Shown here piece after piece: positions 1 through 8,262 of a stretch of 64,000 nucleotides of DNA; the stretch's first letter is position 1; each line of letters begins with the position of its first letter. The notes under the pieces are model-generated. The model ran no database searches, was not told the origin of the DNA, and worked only from the letters and a program-made list of their open reading frames with translations. This DNA comes from Methylotenera_A sp036676175. Lineage in GTDB: Bacteria > Pseudomonadota > Gammaproteobacteria > Burkholderiales > Methylophilaceae. Made by a program: the position numbers and the translations under genes. Location: contig JAKFDL010000020.1 in assembly GCA_036676175.1 (NCBI GenBank), forward strand, positions 14,278-78,277, written 5' to 3'.

Positions 1-1131
1 GCGATGGAAGAAGGCCTGGTAAAGGTAGTGACGCCAATTGAGGATAGCCCTGCCTATAAAGCTGGCCTTAAAAGTGGCGATTTGATCAGCAAGTTAGACG
101 ACACACAAGTGCGTGGGCTCACCTTAAATGATGCAGTTAAGAAAATGCGCGGTAAACCAGATACATCTATTGTACTGACCGTATTGCGCAAAGGTGAGGT
201 CAAGCCGCTTACTTTTAATTTGGTACGTGCGATTATTAAGACGCAAAGTGTTAAAAACAAATATATCGAGAAAGATTACGCCTATATCCGTATCACCCAG
301 TTTCAAGACCATACCGGTGAGGATTTAGCCAAGGCGTTAACTTCACTGCAAGCACAAAACAAGGGTCCTTTTAAAGGCTTGGTGCTTGATATGCGCAATA
401 ATCCGGGTGGCTTGCTAGACGCTGCAGTGGGTGTATCGGCTGCGTTCTTACCAAAAAACAATTTAGTGGTGTACACCGAAGGTCGTGTACAAGATTCTAA
501 AATGCGTTTAAGCGCTACGCCTTTAGACTATGCAAGAAGAGGTAAGGGTGATTATCTTAAAAACGTACCTGAATCATACAAAAAAACACCGATGGTTGTT
601 TTGGTGAACTCCGGCTCCGCTTCTGCCTCCGAAATTGTGGCGGGTGCACTGCAAGACCATAAACGTGCAACGATTCTTGGCGTGCAAAGTTTTGGTAAAG
701 GTTCTGTACAAACCATATTGCCGATGAATAATGGTAGCGCGATCAAGCTCACCACAGCGCGTTATTTCACACCGAATGGTCGCTCGATTCAGGCCAAAGG
801 CATCGTGCCAGACATTATTGTGGAAGATGGTTCTGACCCTGCTAACGATCTGCATGAGGCCGATTTAGCCAAGCATTTATCAAACCCAAAAGATGCTGCA
901 GAAGCGGCCGAGGCTGCTAAAGCAAAAGACGCTGCTAAAGAAGCGGCGGCTAAGGCTAAATTAAACGAGAAAAAATTTGCAGAGCCGCAGGGCCCAATTG
1001 AGCCAGCTAGCAAAGAAGATTTCCAATTTGTACAAGCCATGAACCTGCTCAAAGGTTTACCAGTACAAAAAATACCAGAGCCTAAAGTAGCAGTTGCAAC
1101 TCCAAGCGACGCAAAACCTGCTACGAAATAA
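1..1131 (+). CDS. ctpA: S41 C-terminal processing peptidase (CtpA/Prc family), 5' end outside window
   Basis: Periplasmic serine protease that trims or degrades proteins from their C-termini. The frame is open from base 1, so the N-terminus (signal peptide, start of the PDZ domain) lies upstream; the first visible residues are already inside the PDZ domain. Numbering from the ATG at base 4, PDZ covers about residues 1-75 and the S41 core about 85-280. The catalytic Ser-Lys pair is recognisable as S207 in SGSASASE and K232 in FGKGSVQ; their spacing of 25, with D218 between, matches E. coli Tsp. The C-terminal tail (about 285-330) is unusually rich in Ala, Lys and Glu, probably a helical linker. 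A hairpin terminator follows the stop codon. Family assignment is firm; substrate is unknown. Confidence 0.93.
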   Translation, partial: AMEEGLVKVVTPIEDSPAYKAGLKSGDLISKLDDTQVRGLTLNDAVKKMRGKPDTSIVLTVLRKGEVKPLTFNLVRAIIKTQSVKNKYIEKDYAYIRITQFQDHTGEDLAKALTSLQAQNKGPFKGLVLDMRNNPGGLLDAAVGVSAAFLPKNNLVVYTEGRVQDSKMRLSATPLDYARRGKGDYLKNVPESYKKTPMVVLVNSGSASASEIVAGALQDHKRATILGVQSFGKGSVQTILPMNNGSAIKLTTARYFTPNGRSIQAKGIVPDIIVEDGSDPANDLHEADLAKHLSNPKDAAEAAEAAKAKDAAKEAAAKAKLNEKKFAEPQGPIEPASKEDFQFVQAMNLLKGLPVQKIPEPKVAVATPSDAKPATK

Positions 1132-1149
1132 TCTTTAAGTAGATTTAAT

Positions 1150-1180
1150 AAGCCTGCTTGTAAAACAAGTGGGCTTTTTT
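1150..1180 (+). terminator. Intrinsic terminator after ctpA
   Basis: Imperfect hairpin with outer arms AAGCC and GGCTT and inner arms CTTGT and ACAAG, followed by a run of six T. It lies about 20 nt after the protease stop codon and separates it from coq7. Confidence 0.8.
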
Positions 1181-1240
1181 GTATGCCAAATCACTCATAA
1201 AACCACACAAATGCTGGCAAATTTGGATTAAACTTAACAC

Positions 1241-1864
1241 ATGGATATCGACCAACTGATTAACACGTTTGATAAGGGCTTACGCACTATTTTTGCAGTG
1301 AGTTCTGCCGCCAGACAGCGTCCAGACGCAAACATCGATGAGCCAGTGTTAAACGAAGACAGTAAGCAGCATGCGGCAGCACTGATGCGCATCAATCACG
1401 TAGGCGAAGTGTGTGCGCAAGCGCTTTACAGTGGGCAAGCGCTCACCAGCAAAAGCCCGCATATTGTCAGCGCATTGCAGCACGCGGCAGATGAGGAAAC
1501 TGACCACTTAGCTTGGTGCGAGGCGCGTATTAACGAGCTGGGTGGTCGCAAAAGTATATTGAATCCGCTTTGGTATGCGGGAAGTTTTACATTAGGTGCA
1601 GTGGCCGGTGCACTGGGCGATAAATGGAATCTGGGCTTTTTAGCCGAGACGGAAAAACAAGTATCCACACATTTGCAAAATCATTTAAGCCAGCTAGATG
1701 AAACTGATCTTAAAACGCGTACAATTGTTGAACAGATGCAACAAGATGAAGCAGCCCATGCAGCAGAAGCTTTACAACTTGGTGGCAGCGAACTACCTGC
1801 ACCAGTCAAGTTTGGCATGCAGCTTGCTTCTAAAATAATGACGAAAACAGCTTATTACATTTAG
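1241..1864 (+). CDS. coq7: 2-polyprenyl-3-methyl-6-methoxy-1,4-benzoquinol hydroxylase
   Basis: Di-iron monooxygenase that performs the last hydroxylation of the ubiquinone ring. The 207-residue length is normal for the bacterial form. Two ferritin-like repeats carry the iron ligands: E56 (INHVGE), E86 and H89 (EETDH), E138 (AETEKQ), and E170 with H173 (DEAAH). Peripheral membrane attachment is typical of the family. It has its own transcription start region after the upstream terminator and is followed 28 nt later by a small conserved gene in the same direction. Its presence indicates aerobic ubiquinone synthesis. No missing ligand or frameshift is seen. Confidence 0.95.
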   Translation: MDIDQLINTFDKGLRTIFAVSSAARQRPDANIDEPVLNEDSKQHAAALMRINHVGEVCAQALYSGQALTSKSPHIVSALQHAADEETDHLAWCEARINELGGRKSILNPLWYAGSFTLGAVAGALGDKWNLGFLAETEKQVSTHLQNHLSQLDETDLKTRTIVEQMQQDEAAHAAEALQLGGSELPAPVKFGMQLASKIMTKTAYYI

Positions 1865-1892
1865 GCTTTTAATATTAAGGTTTTAACAGAAT

Positions 1893-2210
1893 ATGCAAAA
1901 ATTTAGTGATGTGCTATTAACGCTAGATAGCGCCGATGAGGTGCAGCGTATAGAGCTTTACCTCGAAAATGGCACACCCGCAGGCAGCATTGAAAACAAG
2001 CCTGGCAGCCAAGGCTCGATTAAAGTGTTTTACCACCTATATAAAATGTATGGCGGCATCACGCTAGACGCTGCAGTTGAAGGCTTAGCGTTGTACGCTG
2101 AGCATACCGAAGATGCTGAAAATTGCCCTGGTAAGCACCCCAATGTAGACAGGCTGATTAGCGTTCTTGAAAACGAGACACCGCTAACAATGAAAGTCAT
2201 TACGGTTTAA
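1893..2210 (+). CDS. Small conserved protein, probable DUF2322 family
   Basis: A 105-residue soluble protein without signal peptide or membrane segment. The central stretch with NKPGSQGS, the aromatic KVFYHLYKMYGG, and the later YAEHTEDA and PGKHPNVDRL motifs resemble the DUF2322 family found mainly in beta- and gammaproteobacteria; this is recalled from memory rather than searched. No function is known for that family. It follows coq7 closely on the same strand and may share its transcript. It is convergent with the VOC gene, whose stop lies 11 nt away, and no obvious terminator lies between them. Confidence 0.7.
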   Translation: MQKFSDVLLTLDSADEVQRIELYLENGTPAGSIENKPGSQGSIKVFYHLYKMYGGITLDAAVEGLALYAEHTEDAENCPGKHPNVDRLISVLENETPLTMKVITV

Positions 2211-2221
2211 AACTAACCGCT

Positions 2222-2626
2222 TCAAATTAATGCAGAAATTGGTGGATGGTAGATAAGTTCTAATAAGTGCCCCACTGCATCGAGGCAATAAAAGCCGCGA
2301 GATCCATCACGGTGCGTTTTAGGCGCTTCGGTGATTTTTACACCACAGCTCACAAAATAAGCGTACCAGTTATCTACATCCTGCGGTGTTTTTAGCACAA
2401 AGCCGATGTGATCCAAGCGCTGTTGTGCTTGCGGCGTATAATCTGCGCGGTGTAGTGCAAAAACGTCGCCTTCGTTAGTCAGATACACATTATCAGCATC
2501 TGGTTGCCACTCAATGCGCATCCCCATAATACGCGTATAAAAATCTACCGCGACTTCTAACTCTTTCACAAATAATGCCAGATGACGTATACCCAGCATG
2601 CCATTTGGTTTAGTTAAATTATTCAT
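2222..2626 (-). CDS. VOC (glyoxalase/dioxygenase fold) family protein
   Basis: A 134-residue protein of the vicinal-oxygen-chelate superfamily, with two beta-alpha-beta-beta-beta modules. Likely metal ligands are H15 (GIRHLALFV), H73 (RLDHIGFVL) and E123 (GHLLELIYH), in the expected positions for this fold. VOC proteins include glyoxalase I, ring-cleaving dioxygenases and antibiotic-resistance proteins; nothing in this sequence decides between them. Its start overlaps the end of the upstream OsmC-family gene by 8 nt, so the two are almost certainly translated from one mRNA, which suggests a shared detoxification role (inference). Confidence 0.85.
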   Translation of the reverse strand: MNNLTKPNGMLGIRHLALFVKELEVAVDFYTRIMGMRIEWQPDADNVYLTNEGDVFALHRADYTPQAQQRLDHIGFVLKTPQDVDNWYAYFVSCGVKITEAPKTHRDGSRGFYCLDAVGHLLELIYHPPISALI

Positions 2627-3059
2627 GTGAAACCGCTTTCATTTCACTTGATTTTATTTCATAGCCATGGGTAATTTCTACGCTTTTACTGAGCATGATA
2701 CTTGCCGAGCAATATTTCTCTGCCGATAATTTTACCGCACGCTCTACTTGTGTGGCATTTAAGTTATCGCCTGTAATCACAAAATGCACGTGAATTTTGG
2801 TAAAAACCTTAGGGATATCACTAGCACGTTCTGCTGTAATTTCTGCCACGCAATCCACAATTGGCTGGCGCGCTTTTTTCAAAATTAACACCACATCAAA
2901 TGAAGTGCAGGCACCCATGCCAATCAGTAGCATCTCCATAGGCCGCATGCCAATATTACGGCCGCCATTCTCTGGTGCGCCATCCAGCACTACGGCATGG
3001 CCAGTTTCAGACTCGCCTACGAAACTGACACCTTCTACCCATTTAATTCTTACTTTCAT
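2619..3059 (-). CDS. OsmC family protein (YhfA-like)
   Basis: A 146-residue OsmC/Ohr-superfamily protein. These are dimeric thiol peroxidases or related proteins with two redox cysteines; here C51 (GMGACTSFD) and C117 (EKYCSAS) occupy the usual positions at the starts of the two core helices. The sequence looks closer to the YhfA-like branch, of unknown substrate, than to Ohr. It is the first gene of a two-gene unit with the VOC protein. About 100 nt upstream lies a Correia-like palindromic element (3163-3283), so any promoter must lie in the intervening region or inside that element. Confidence 0.88.
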   Translation of the reverse strand: MKVRIKWVEGVSFVGESETGHAVVLDGAPENGGRNIGMRPMEMLLIGMGACTSFDVVLILKKARQPIVDCVAEITAERASDIPKVFTKIHVHFVITGDNLNATQVERAVKLSAEKYCSASIMLSKSVEITHGYEIKSSEMKAVSHE

Positions 3060-3162
3060 TACTTACCTTTTTATTGCCAAGACCATAAACTGGAACGAGT
3101 CGCTTGAGTGCAAGGCTCACAGCGCGTAACGTTTAATAAAGTCGTGTAGTCAGTATTTCTCC

Positions 3163-3283
3163 AAAAATGTAAATTTCTAAACCAGACAAGGCGAGAACAA
3201 AAAATAAGGCCGCCGCATATGGTTGATATGTAATGCATTACTTTTTGTGATCAACGCCGTATGGTGACGAAATTTACGTTTTT
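3163..3283. mobile_element. Correia-like miniature inverted-repeat element, copy A
   Basis: A 121-bp intergenic palindromic element. The ends are AAAAATGTAAATTTC (3163-3177) and GAAATTTACGTTTTT (3269-3283), a 15-bp terminal inverted repeat with one mismatch. Inside it carries ACAAGG at 3186 and CAACGCCGT at 3252, flanking a region of further imperfect dyad symmetry. Copy B (23646-23770) has the same two boxes at the same 66-nt spacing. The layout strongly recalls Correia repeat enclosed elements of Neisseria. The right end overlaps the stop codon of the FKBP gene. No ORF is present, so mobilisation would need a transposase in trans. Confidence 0.72.
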
Positions 3284-3737
3284 ATTTGACATCTAGGAGT
3301 TCTACGTCAAAGATTAGTGTCGCATTTGGCGGAATCACACCGCCTGCACCGCGCGCGCCGTAACCCATTTCTGGCGGAATAATCAATGTGCGTTTACCGC
3401 CGATCTTCATGCCAGCAAAGCCTTCATCCCAGCCTTGAATCACTTGGCCTGCGCCAAGCGCAAAATCAAATGGCTGCTTTCTATCCACACTGCTATCAAA
3501 TTTTTTGCCTTTGTGACCATCTGCCGCTTCGTCATACAACCAGCCGGTATAGTGAACGCTTACATTAAATCCTGGCTCGGCTTCACGGCCTGTACCTGGT
3601 AATGTGTCAATTTTTTGAAATGCTGTAGTGCTTGATGTCATTGCGGTTTTTTCCTGTGTTGAGGTAGTAGATTCGGCCTGGCAAGCGTTAAGCGATAAGG
3701 CAAACACGCTGGCTAATAGAATATTCAGTGATTTCAT
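3282..3737 (-). CDS. FKBP-type peptidyl-prolyl cis-trans isomerase, probable lipoprotein
   Basis: A 151-residue protein. The hydrophobic N-terminus ends at a lipobox-like LNAC with C19, so it is probably an exported lipoprotein. After a Ser/Thr-rich linker (about 20-40), a single FKBP domain runs from about 50 to 151 with the conserved VHYTGWL, KFDSS, QVIQGWDEG, GGKRTLIIPP and GYGARG segments that form the proline-isomerase pocket. Likely role: folding of envelope proteins. The stop codon lies within the right end of a Correia-like element, suggesting that insertion fixed the gene's 3' end or landed just past it. It is followed on the same strand by the OsmC/VOC pair. Confidence 0.92.
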   Translation of the reverse strand: MKSLNILLASVFALSLNACQAESTTSTQEKTAMTSSTTAFQKIDTLPGTGREAEPGFNVSVHYTGWLYDEAADGHKGKKFDSSVDRKQPFDFALGAGQVIQGWDEGFAGMKIGGKRTLIIPPEMGYGARGAGGVIPPNATLIFDVELLDVK

Positions 3738-3843
3738 GGCTTAACTTTCATATATTTGCATATTGGCTTTTAATTAAAACGATAGAAACAAATTAAAGCG
3801 ATATGATACCGCAAACGCAGCTAAGTTCGAACGGCTAGTGCGC

Positions 3844-5259
3844 TTAGAAAACCCCGCCTTGGTAAACCCACTCAATCAGTGCGTCTTGTGCAATTCTGCT
3901 AGCCCCCGCTTTTTTATCATTCACCAACATTACCAGCACATGCCGCTTGTTTTTGCTATCCAGCACATAGCCAGCAATTGTACTCACACCATCTATCGAG
4001 CCTGTTTTTAAATGTACTCTACCTTCTAGATGAGTGCCGTTTAGGCGTTTTTGCGCTGTGCCATCTAAACCTGCAATAGAGAAAGAAGCCATGAACTCAG
4101 GCATGATTGCACTATGGTAAGCACTTACTAACAGCTGCCCCATGTGCTGTGCGCTAATACGCTCAGTGCGCGATAAACCTGAGCCATTTTCCACCAGCAG
4201 CTCATCAAACTTTAAATTTTTCTGCGCCAACCATGCTGTGATGGCCGCCATACCTTTGGCCTCAGAGGCTGGCAGGTCAATCTTCTCTGCAGCTAACGTC
4301 AACAACAACTGCCGCGCCATTAGGTTATTGCTCCATTTGTTGATGTCGCGAACCACATAGCCCAACGGCTCAGACGATTGCTCCAATAGTTTAGACGCAT
4401 CGAGTGGCACTTCTTGTATTTTTAAGCCGCCATTAAACACGCCACCTAGTTCGCGCCACAGTTTTTTAAAGGTATAAAAGGCATATTTATCGTCATCCAA
4501 CAAACTCAATTCCAGATAACGCTCGCCACACTCTGGCGAGAACGTACCGTTAAAAGTGACGATTGAGCTATGTTCCGTTTGTATCACTGTATAGCCGAAA
4601 CGACTGCGCCATTCACCGCAATCTGAATTTGAAAGTTTCATATGATTGACAATTTGTATTTCGGGTAGTGCAAATTCTTGGCTGATATTGATGCCACTAT
4701 CAGTCGCAACGAATTTAAAACTGGTGCTGCGGCCATTTACTACAAACGCACTCGGCCCCGCGTTGTAAGCACGCCAAGCTTCATTGTCAAAAGGTTTAGA
4801 GTTAACTACATTGTTGGCAAAGTAGCTTTTATCTATCACCAAATCGCCTTTGATCTCTTTAACTCCAGCTTGCTGTAAGCTCATTAGCAGGCGCCAAAAC
4901 TCCTGCGCTTTAAAGCTCGGGTCGCCATAACCTTTAATGATCAAATTACCATTCAGCACACCGTTTTCTAAGCTGCCATCGCGATAAACTTCAGTTTTCC
5001 AGCGATAGGCAGGCGTGAGTAAATCTAGCGCAGCGTAAGTAGTAACCAGCTTCATCACGCTGGCTGGGTTAAAGCTTTTATTGGCGTTGTGACTAATGCT
5101 GGGTGTTGCGACATCGACCGGCTGCACATAAACCGCCACGCCAGTGAGCGGAATACCCGCATTTTTGAGCTCTTCCGCCCCTGTGCTGGGTAACTCAGCT
5201 TGAACAAGCGCAGAAAAAACCAGCATTGCAAGCATAAAAAATGGCTTAATGAAGCACAT
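3844..5259 (-). CDS. dacB: D-alanyl-D-alanine carboxypeptidase/endopeptidase (PBP4 type)
   Basis: Periplasmic penicillin-binding protein of peptidase family S13 that trims or cleaves peptidoglycan cross-links. A signal peptide occupies about residues 1-21 (cleavage near VQA). The three active-site motifs are present: SxxK at S67-K70 (SVMK), SxN at 310-312 (SNN) and KTG at 418-420. The length of 471 fits DacB, including the inserted domains between the first two motifs. The start codon sits 2 nt after the bioA stop codon, so it is probably co-transcribed with bioA, although the functions are unrelated. Confidence 0.94.
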   Translation of the reverse strand: MCFIKPFFMLAMLVFSALVQAELPSTGAEELKNAGIPLTGVAVYVQPVDVATPSISHNANKSFNPASVMKLVTTYAALDLLTPAYRWKTEVYRDGSLENGVLNGNLIIKGYGDPSFKAQEFWRLLMSLQQAGVKEIKGDLVIDKSYFANNVVNSKPFDNEAWRAYNAGPSAFVVNGRSTSFKFVATDSGINISQEFALPEIQIVNHMKLSNSDCGEWRSRFGYTVIQTEHSSIVTFNGTFSPECGERYLELSLLDDDKYAFYTFKKLWRELGGVFNGGLKIQEVPLDASKLLEQSSEPLGYVVRDINKWSNNLMARQLLLTLAAEKIDLPASEAKGMAAITAWLAQKNLKFDELLVENGSGLSRTERISAQHMGQLLVSAYHSAIMPEFMASFSIAGLDGTAQKRLNGTHLEGRVHLKTGSIDGVSTIAGYVLDSKNKRHVLVMLVNDKKAGASRIAQDALIEWVYQGGVF

Positions 5260-5261
5260 AA

Positions 5262-6596
5262 CTATTTTATAGCCTTGGAGACCGCATCGATGCTGGCTTG
5301 CACGGCATGCAATATCTCCTCGTGACTAATGGTGTAAGGCGGCATCAAATAAACCGTGTTGCCGATGGGTCGAATCAGCAAGCCTTGCGCCAACGCCGCC
5401 GCATAACAATCGCGCGAAAAATTAGCGTTTGTGGTCATCACATCAAGTGCGAATATCATACCTTTTCGACGTAAATGCTGGATTGGTAAATCATTAAAAG
5501 CTTGCATGTGTTGCCATATAAAATCTGACGTTTCGCGATTTTTTTGCAGAATAGTATCTGTTTCAAAAATGCTTAACGTCGCCAACGCTGCACTACAAGC
5601 CAATGGGTTGCCGGTGTAACTATGGCTGTGTAAAAAAGCCTTCGTCACTTGATCGTCATAAAATGCTTGGTAAATTTCATCGCGCGTCAACACCACTGAC
5701 AAAGGCAAATAACCACCGGTTATGCCTTTGGATAAACATATAAAATCAGCGAAGGCATGTCTCTCCGTCAACTTATGGTTGACTGCGGTTGCCTGCTCAC
5801 CAGCAAACATCGTCCCGGTGCGACCAAAACCAACAGCAATTTCATCAGCGATTAAGTGGACACTGTATTTGGTGCAAATTTCTCTTGCACGCTTCAGATA
5901 CACAGGGTGATACATGGCCATGCCTGCTGCGCATTGCACCAATGGCTCAATAATAAACGCCGCCAGCGTTTGGTGATGTTCGGCAACATATTTTTCCAAA
6001 GCATCTGCGCAGCTTAGTGCGTAAGCTTCTGCACTTTCACCAGCTTCCGCCAGCCGCTCATCTGGGCTGGGCATTTGTGCAGATTGCATCAATAAAAACG
6101 CATAGGTGTCTTTAAAAATCGCCACATCGGTCACGCCCAACGCACCTAGAGTTTCGCCATGGTAACTATTTTGTAGGCTGATGAATTTGGTTTTGTTAGA
6201 TTGACCGCAATTACGCCAATAGTGGAAGCTCATTTTCAGTGCGATTTCAGTGGCACTGGCGCCATCACTGGCATAAAACGCGTGGCCTAACCCTGTTAAT
6301 TTAGCTAACTTTTCTGATAACTCCACCACAGGTTCATGCGTAAAACCTGCCAGCATCACATGCTCTAGCGTATCGAGCTGCAGCTTAATGGCATCTTTGA
6401 TGCGCGGGTTATTATGCCCAAACAAATTCACCCACCAACTACTCACGCCGTCTATATAGCTCTTACCATCAGCATCATAAAGCCAAACACCGTCACCACG
6501 CGCAATCGGGATAAGTGGATACGTTTCATGCTGCTTCATCTGCGTACATGGATGCCACACAGATTGCAGGCTTCGGTTTAACAGGGTTTGATTCAT
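5262..6596 (-). CDS. bioA: Adenosylmethionine-8-amino-7-oxononanoate aminotransferase
   Basis: Class III PLP aminotransferase that makes 7,8-diaminopelargonate from 7-keto-8-aminopelargonate in biotin synthesis, using S-adenosylmethionine as amino donor. Length 444. The N-terminal WHPCTQM and the SSWWVN segment are typical of BioA. The PLP lysine is K290 (CLSKGITGG), with the cofactor aspartate D251 in IADEIAVGFGRTG. No other biotin gene is in the window, so the pathway genes are split in this genome. It lies upstream of dacB and downstream of a small zinc-ribbon gene. Confidence 0.95.
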   Translation of the reverse strand: MNQTLLNRSLQSVWHPCTQMKQHETYPLIPIARGDGVWLYDADGKSYIDGVSSWWVNLFGHNNPRIKDAIKLQLDTLEHVMLAGFTHEPVVELSEKLAKLTGLGHAFYASDGASATEIALKMSFHYWRNCGQSNKTKFISLQNSYHGETLGALGVTDVAIFKDTYAFLLMQSAQMPSPDERLAEAGESAEAYALSCADALEKYVAEHHQTLAAFIIEPLVQCAAGMAMYHPVYLKRAREICTKYSVHLIADEIAVGFGRTGTMFAGEQATAVNHKLTERHAFADFICLSKGITGGYLPLSVVLTRDEIYQAFYDDQVTKAFLHSHSYTGNPLACSAALATLSIFETDTILQKNRETSDFIWQHMQAFNDLPIQHLRRKGMIFALDVMTTNANFSRDCYAAALAQGLLIRPIGNTVYLMPPYTISHEEILHAVQASIDAVSKAIK

Positions 6597-6632
6597 CGCT
6601 GATTCTAATGTTACTTGTTATCGTAAAACTGT

Positions 6633-6974
6633 TTAAACTTTTTTCACGAACTCTGATTTTAATTTCATAGCACCAAAGCCATCAATTTTGCAATCAATGT
6701 CATGGTCGCCATCTACCAAGCGGATATTTTTTACTTTAGTGCCAACTTTTACTACCGATGATGAACCCTTAACTTTTAAGTCTTTAATCACAGTAATGGA
6801 ATCGCCATCTTGTAGCACATTGCCGTTGGCATCGCGAATCACTTTTTTGGCCTCATCAGCATCTGCAATTGCGGTTTTGCTCCACTCATGGGCGCACTCA
6901 GGGCAAACATAGTTATCACCCTCTTCATAGGTATATACAGAGTTGCATTTAGCGCATGCGGGAAGTTGTGTCAT
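6633..6974 (-). CDS. PhnA/YjdM-type zinc-ribbon protein
   Basis: A 113-residue protein with an N-terminal zinc ribbon (C7, C10, C24, C27) followed by the PhnA domain (about 45-113) with the VLQDGDSITVIKDLKVKG signature. The family was once linked to phosphonate use, but that link is doubtful and the true function is unknown. There are no phosphonate genes nearby, which agrees with a housekeeping or stress role. It is a short single gene 36 nt upstream of bioA on the same strand. Confidence 0.9.
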   Translation of the reverse strand: MTQLPACAKCNSVYTYEEGDNYVCPECAHEWSKTAIADADEAKKVIRDANGNVLQDGDSITVIKDLKVKGSSSVVKVGTKVKNIRLVDGDHDIDCKIDGFGAMKLKSEFVKKV

Positions 6975-7038
6975 GGTTACTTTCTTAACTCTTATGATTG
7001 GACATAATTAAGCGAGATTTTATTCTACTGCAGAATAA

Positions 7039-8220
7039 TTACTCACCCAGCGAAATGCCGAACCCAAGTACGTTTTGTGAGCGATTGTAATCTAGTAACG
7101 TTTCGCCATAGCCAGTGGATGCCAGCACATGCAACTTAAGATATGGATTATTAAACACACGCTGTTGCAAATCGATTTGCGCAAAGCCTTTATTATCTGA
7201 GCGTAAATTATTGCGCAATAATAAAGAGACTGCGGTATCCCGGTTTTCTGTCTCCCACCTCACCGTCATATCGCCATAGCCCATGTATTTTTCAATATCG
7301 GGGTTGTCATCATCTTCTCTATCTTCTGGTATACGCCACCAAGGTCGCACCAATAATGAAAGACGATCAGTTAACTCAAATCCCCCCTCTAAATAGACAC
7401 GATTCCAGCTACGTGAAAGTGGATTATCGCGACCATTTGATTGATGTACAACACCTAAGTTAAGCATCCGCGGTATATATTCTTTTTTGACGCCATCTAT
7501 CTCGTTATCTATCCCCAGTGACAATATGAGCTCGGGTTCGTAGTTATTTTCACGCAACGGCCTAGAGGCTTCAGCATTAAAAATCTGCCAGTAAGATTGC
7601 TGCGTGTAAGCCCCCCAGACCCTCGAACTGGTGACGTAAGGCAAATCGCGAATCAAAGGAATATTATTGAGCATCTCTGATTTTAGGCTCAATTGAAATT
7701 TAACATCTTTGCTATCTAAATTTCTGTCACCTGTATTCGGCCTCGTTGGACTAGTAGGCGTGTTGTTTATATTGTCATTTTTAGTAACCAGCAAATAGTT
7801 AGCTTTATAGGTTTCAAAATCGCTAATATCCCAATCACCCTCTGAAGTAAGGCGCCACTTTCTTTCTAGATAGCTTAAGTTTACATTGGTTTTTTTAATA
7901 GCAATCTTTGTTTCTGGAATACGGGCATCAGTAGGCACTGATGCGCTGGTGGTCGGTGCAATCTCACCAGCATCCTTGGCTAGCACGTTATCGGTGTGTG
8001 CTGGTTGTGCATCTGCTTTCATCTCAATGGCGGGTGTACTAATACTATCAAAGCAAGCTAGCCGTTTTTTTGCTTGTAATTGCGTAGGGTAAGTGTCTTT
8101 GCACTTATTCAAGGCATCTTCAACCGTGAGTATTTCTACTGCTTGCAGGCGGGTAGGTACAACCATGCAGAGCAAAATCAGCAAAATTTGCAGCCATGAA
8201 ATATTAATATACTGGGTCAT
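7039..8220 (-). CDS. pldA: Outer-membrane phospholipase A (OMPLA)
   Basis: Beta-barrel phospholipase A1/A2 of the outer membrane that removes phospholipids from the outer leaflet. Residues 1-27 look like a signal peptide. A long non-barrel region (about 30-130, with cysteines C40 and C56) precedes the barrel. The catalytic triad matches E. coli PldA spacing: H259 and S261 in VVHQSNGRD and N273 in SWNRVY, 12 residues after the serine. The length of 393 exceeds E. coli PldA because of the N-terminal extension, a form common in betaproteobacteria. Flanked by unrelated genes on the same strand. Confidence 0.92.
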   Translation of the reverse strand: MTQYINISWLQILLILLCMVVPTRLQAVEILTVEDALNKCKDTYPTQLQAKKRLACFDSISTPAIEMKADAQPAHTDNVLAKDAGEIAPTTSASVPTDARIPETKIAIKKTNVNLSYLERKWRLTSEGDWDISDFETYKANYLLVTKNDNINNTPTSPTRPNTGDRNLDSKDVKFQLSLKSEMLNNIPLIRDLPYVTSSRVWGAYTQQSYWQIFNAEASRPLRENNYEPELILSLGIDNEIDGVKKEYIPRMLNLGVVHQSNGRDNPLSRSWNRVYLEGGFELTDRLSLLVRPWWRIPEDREDDDNPDIEKYMGYGDMTVRWETENRDTAVSLLLRNNLRSDNKGFAQIDLQQRVFNNPYLKLHVLASTGYGETLLDYNRSQNVLGFGISLGE

Positions 8221-8262
8221 CGTGCCCTATCCAATCTCTATCACTCATTGAAGTACAGCCGC

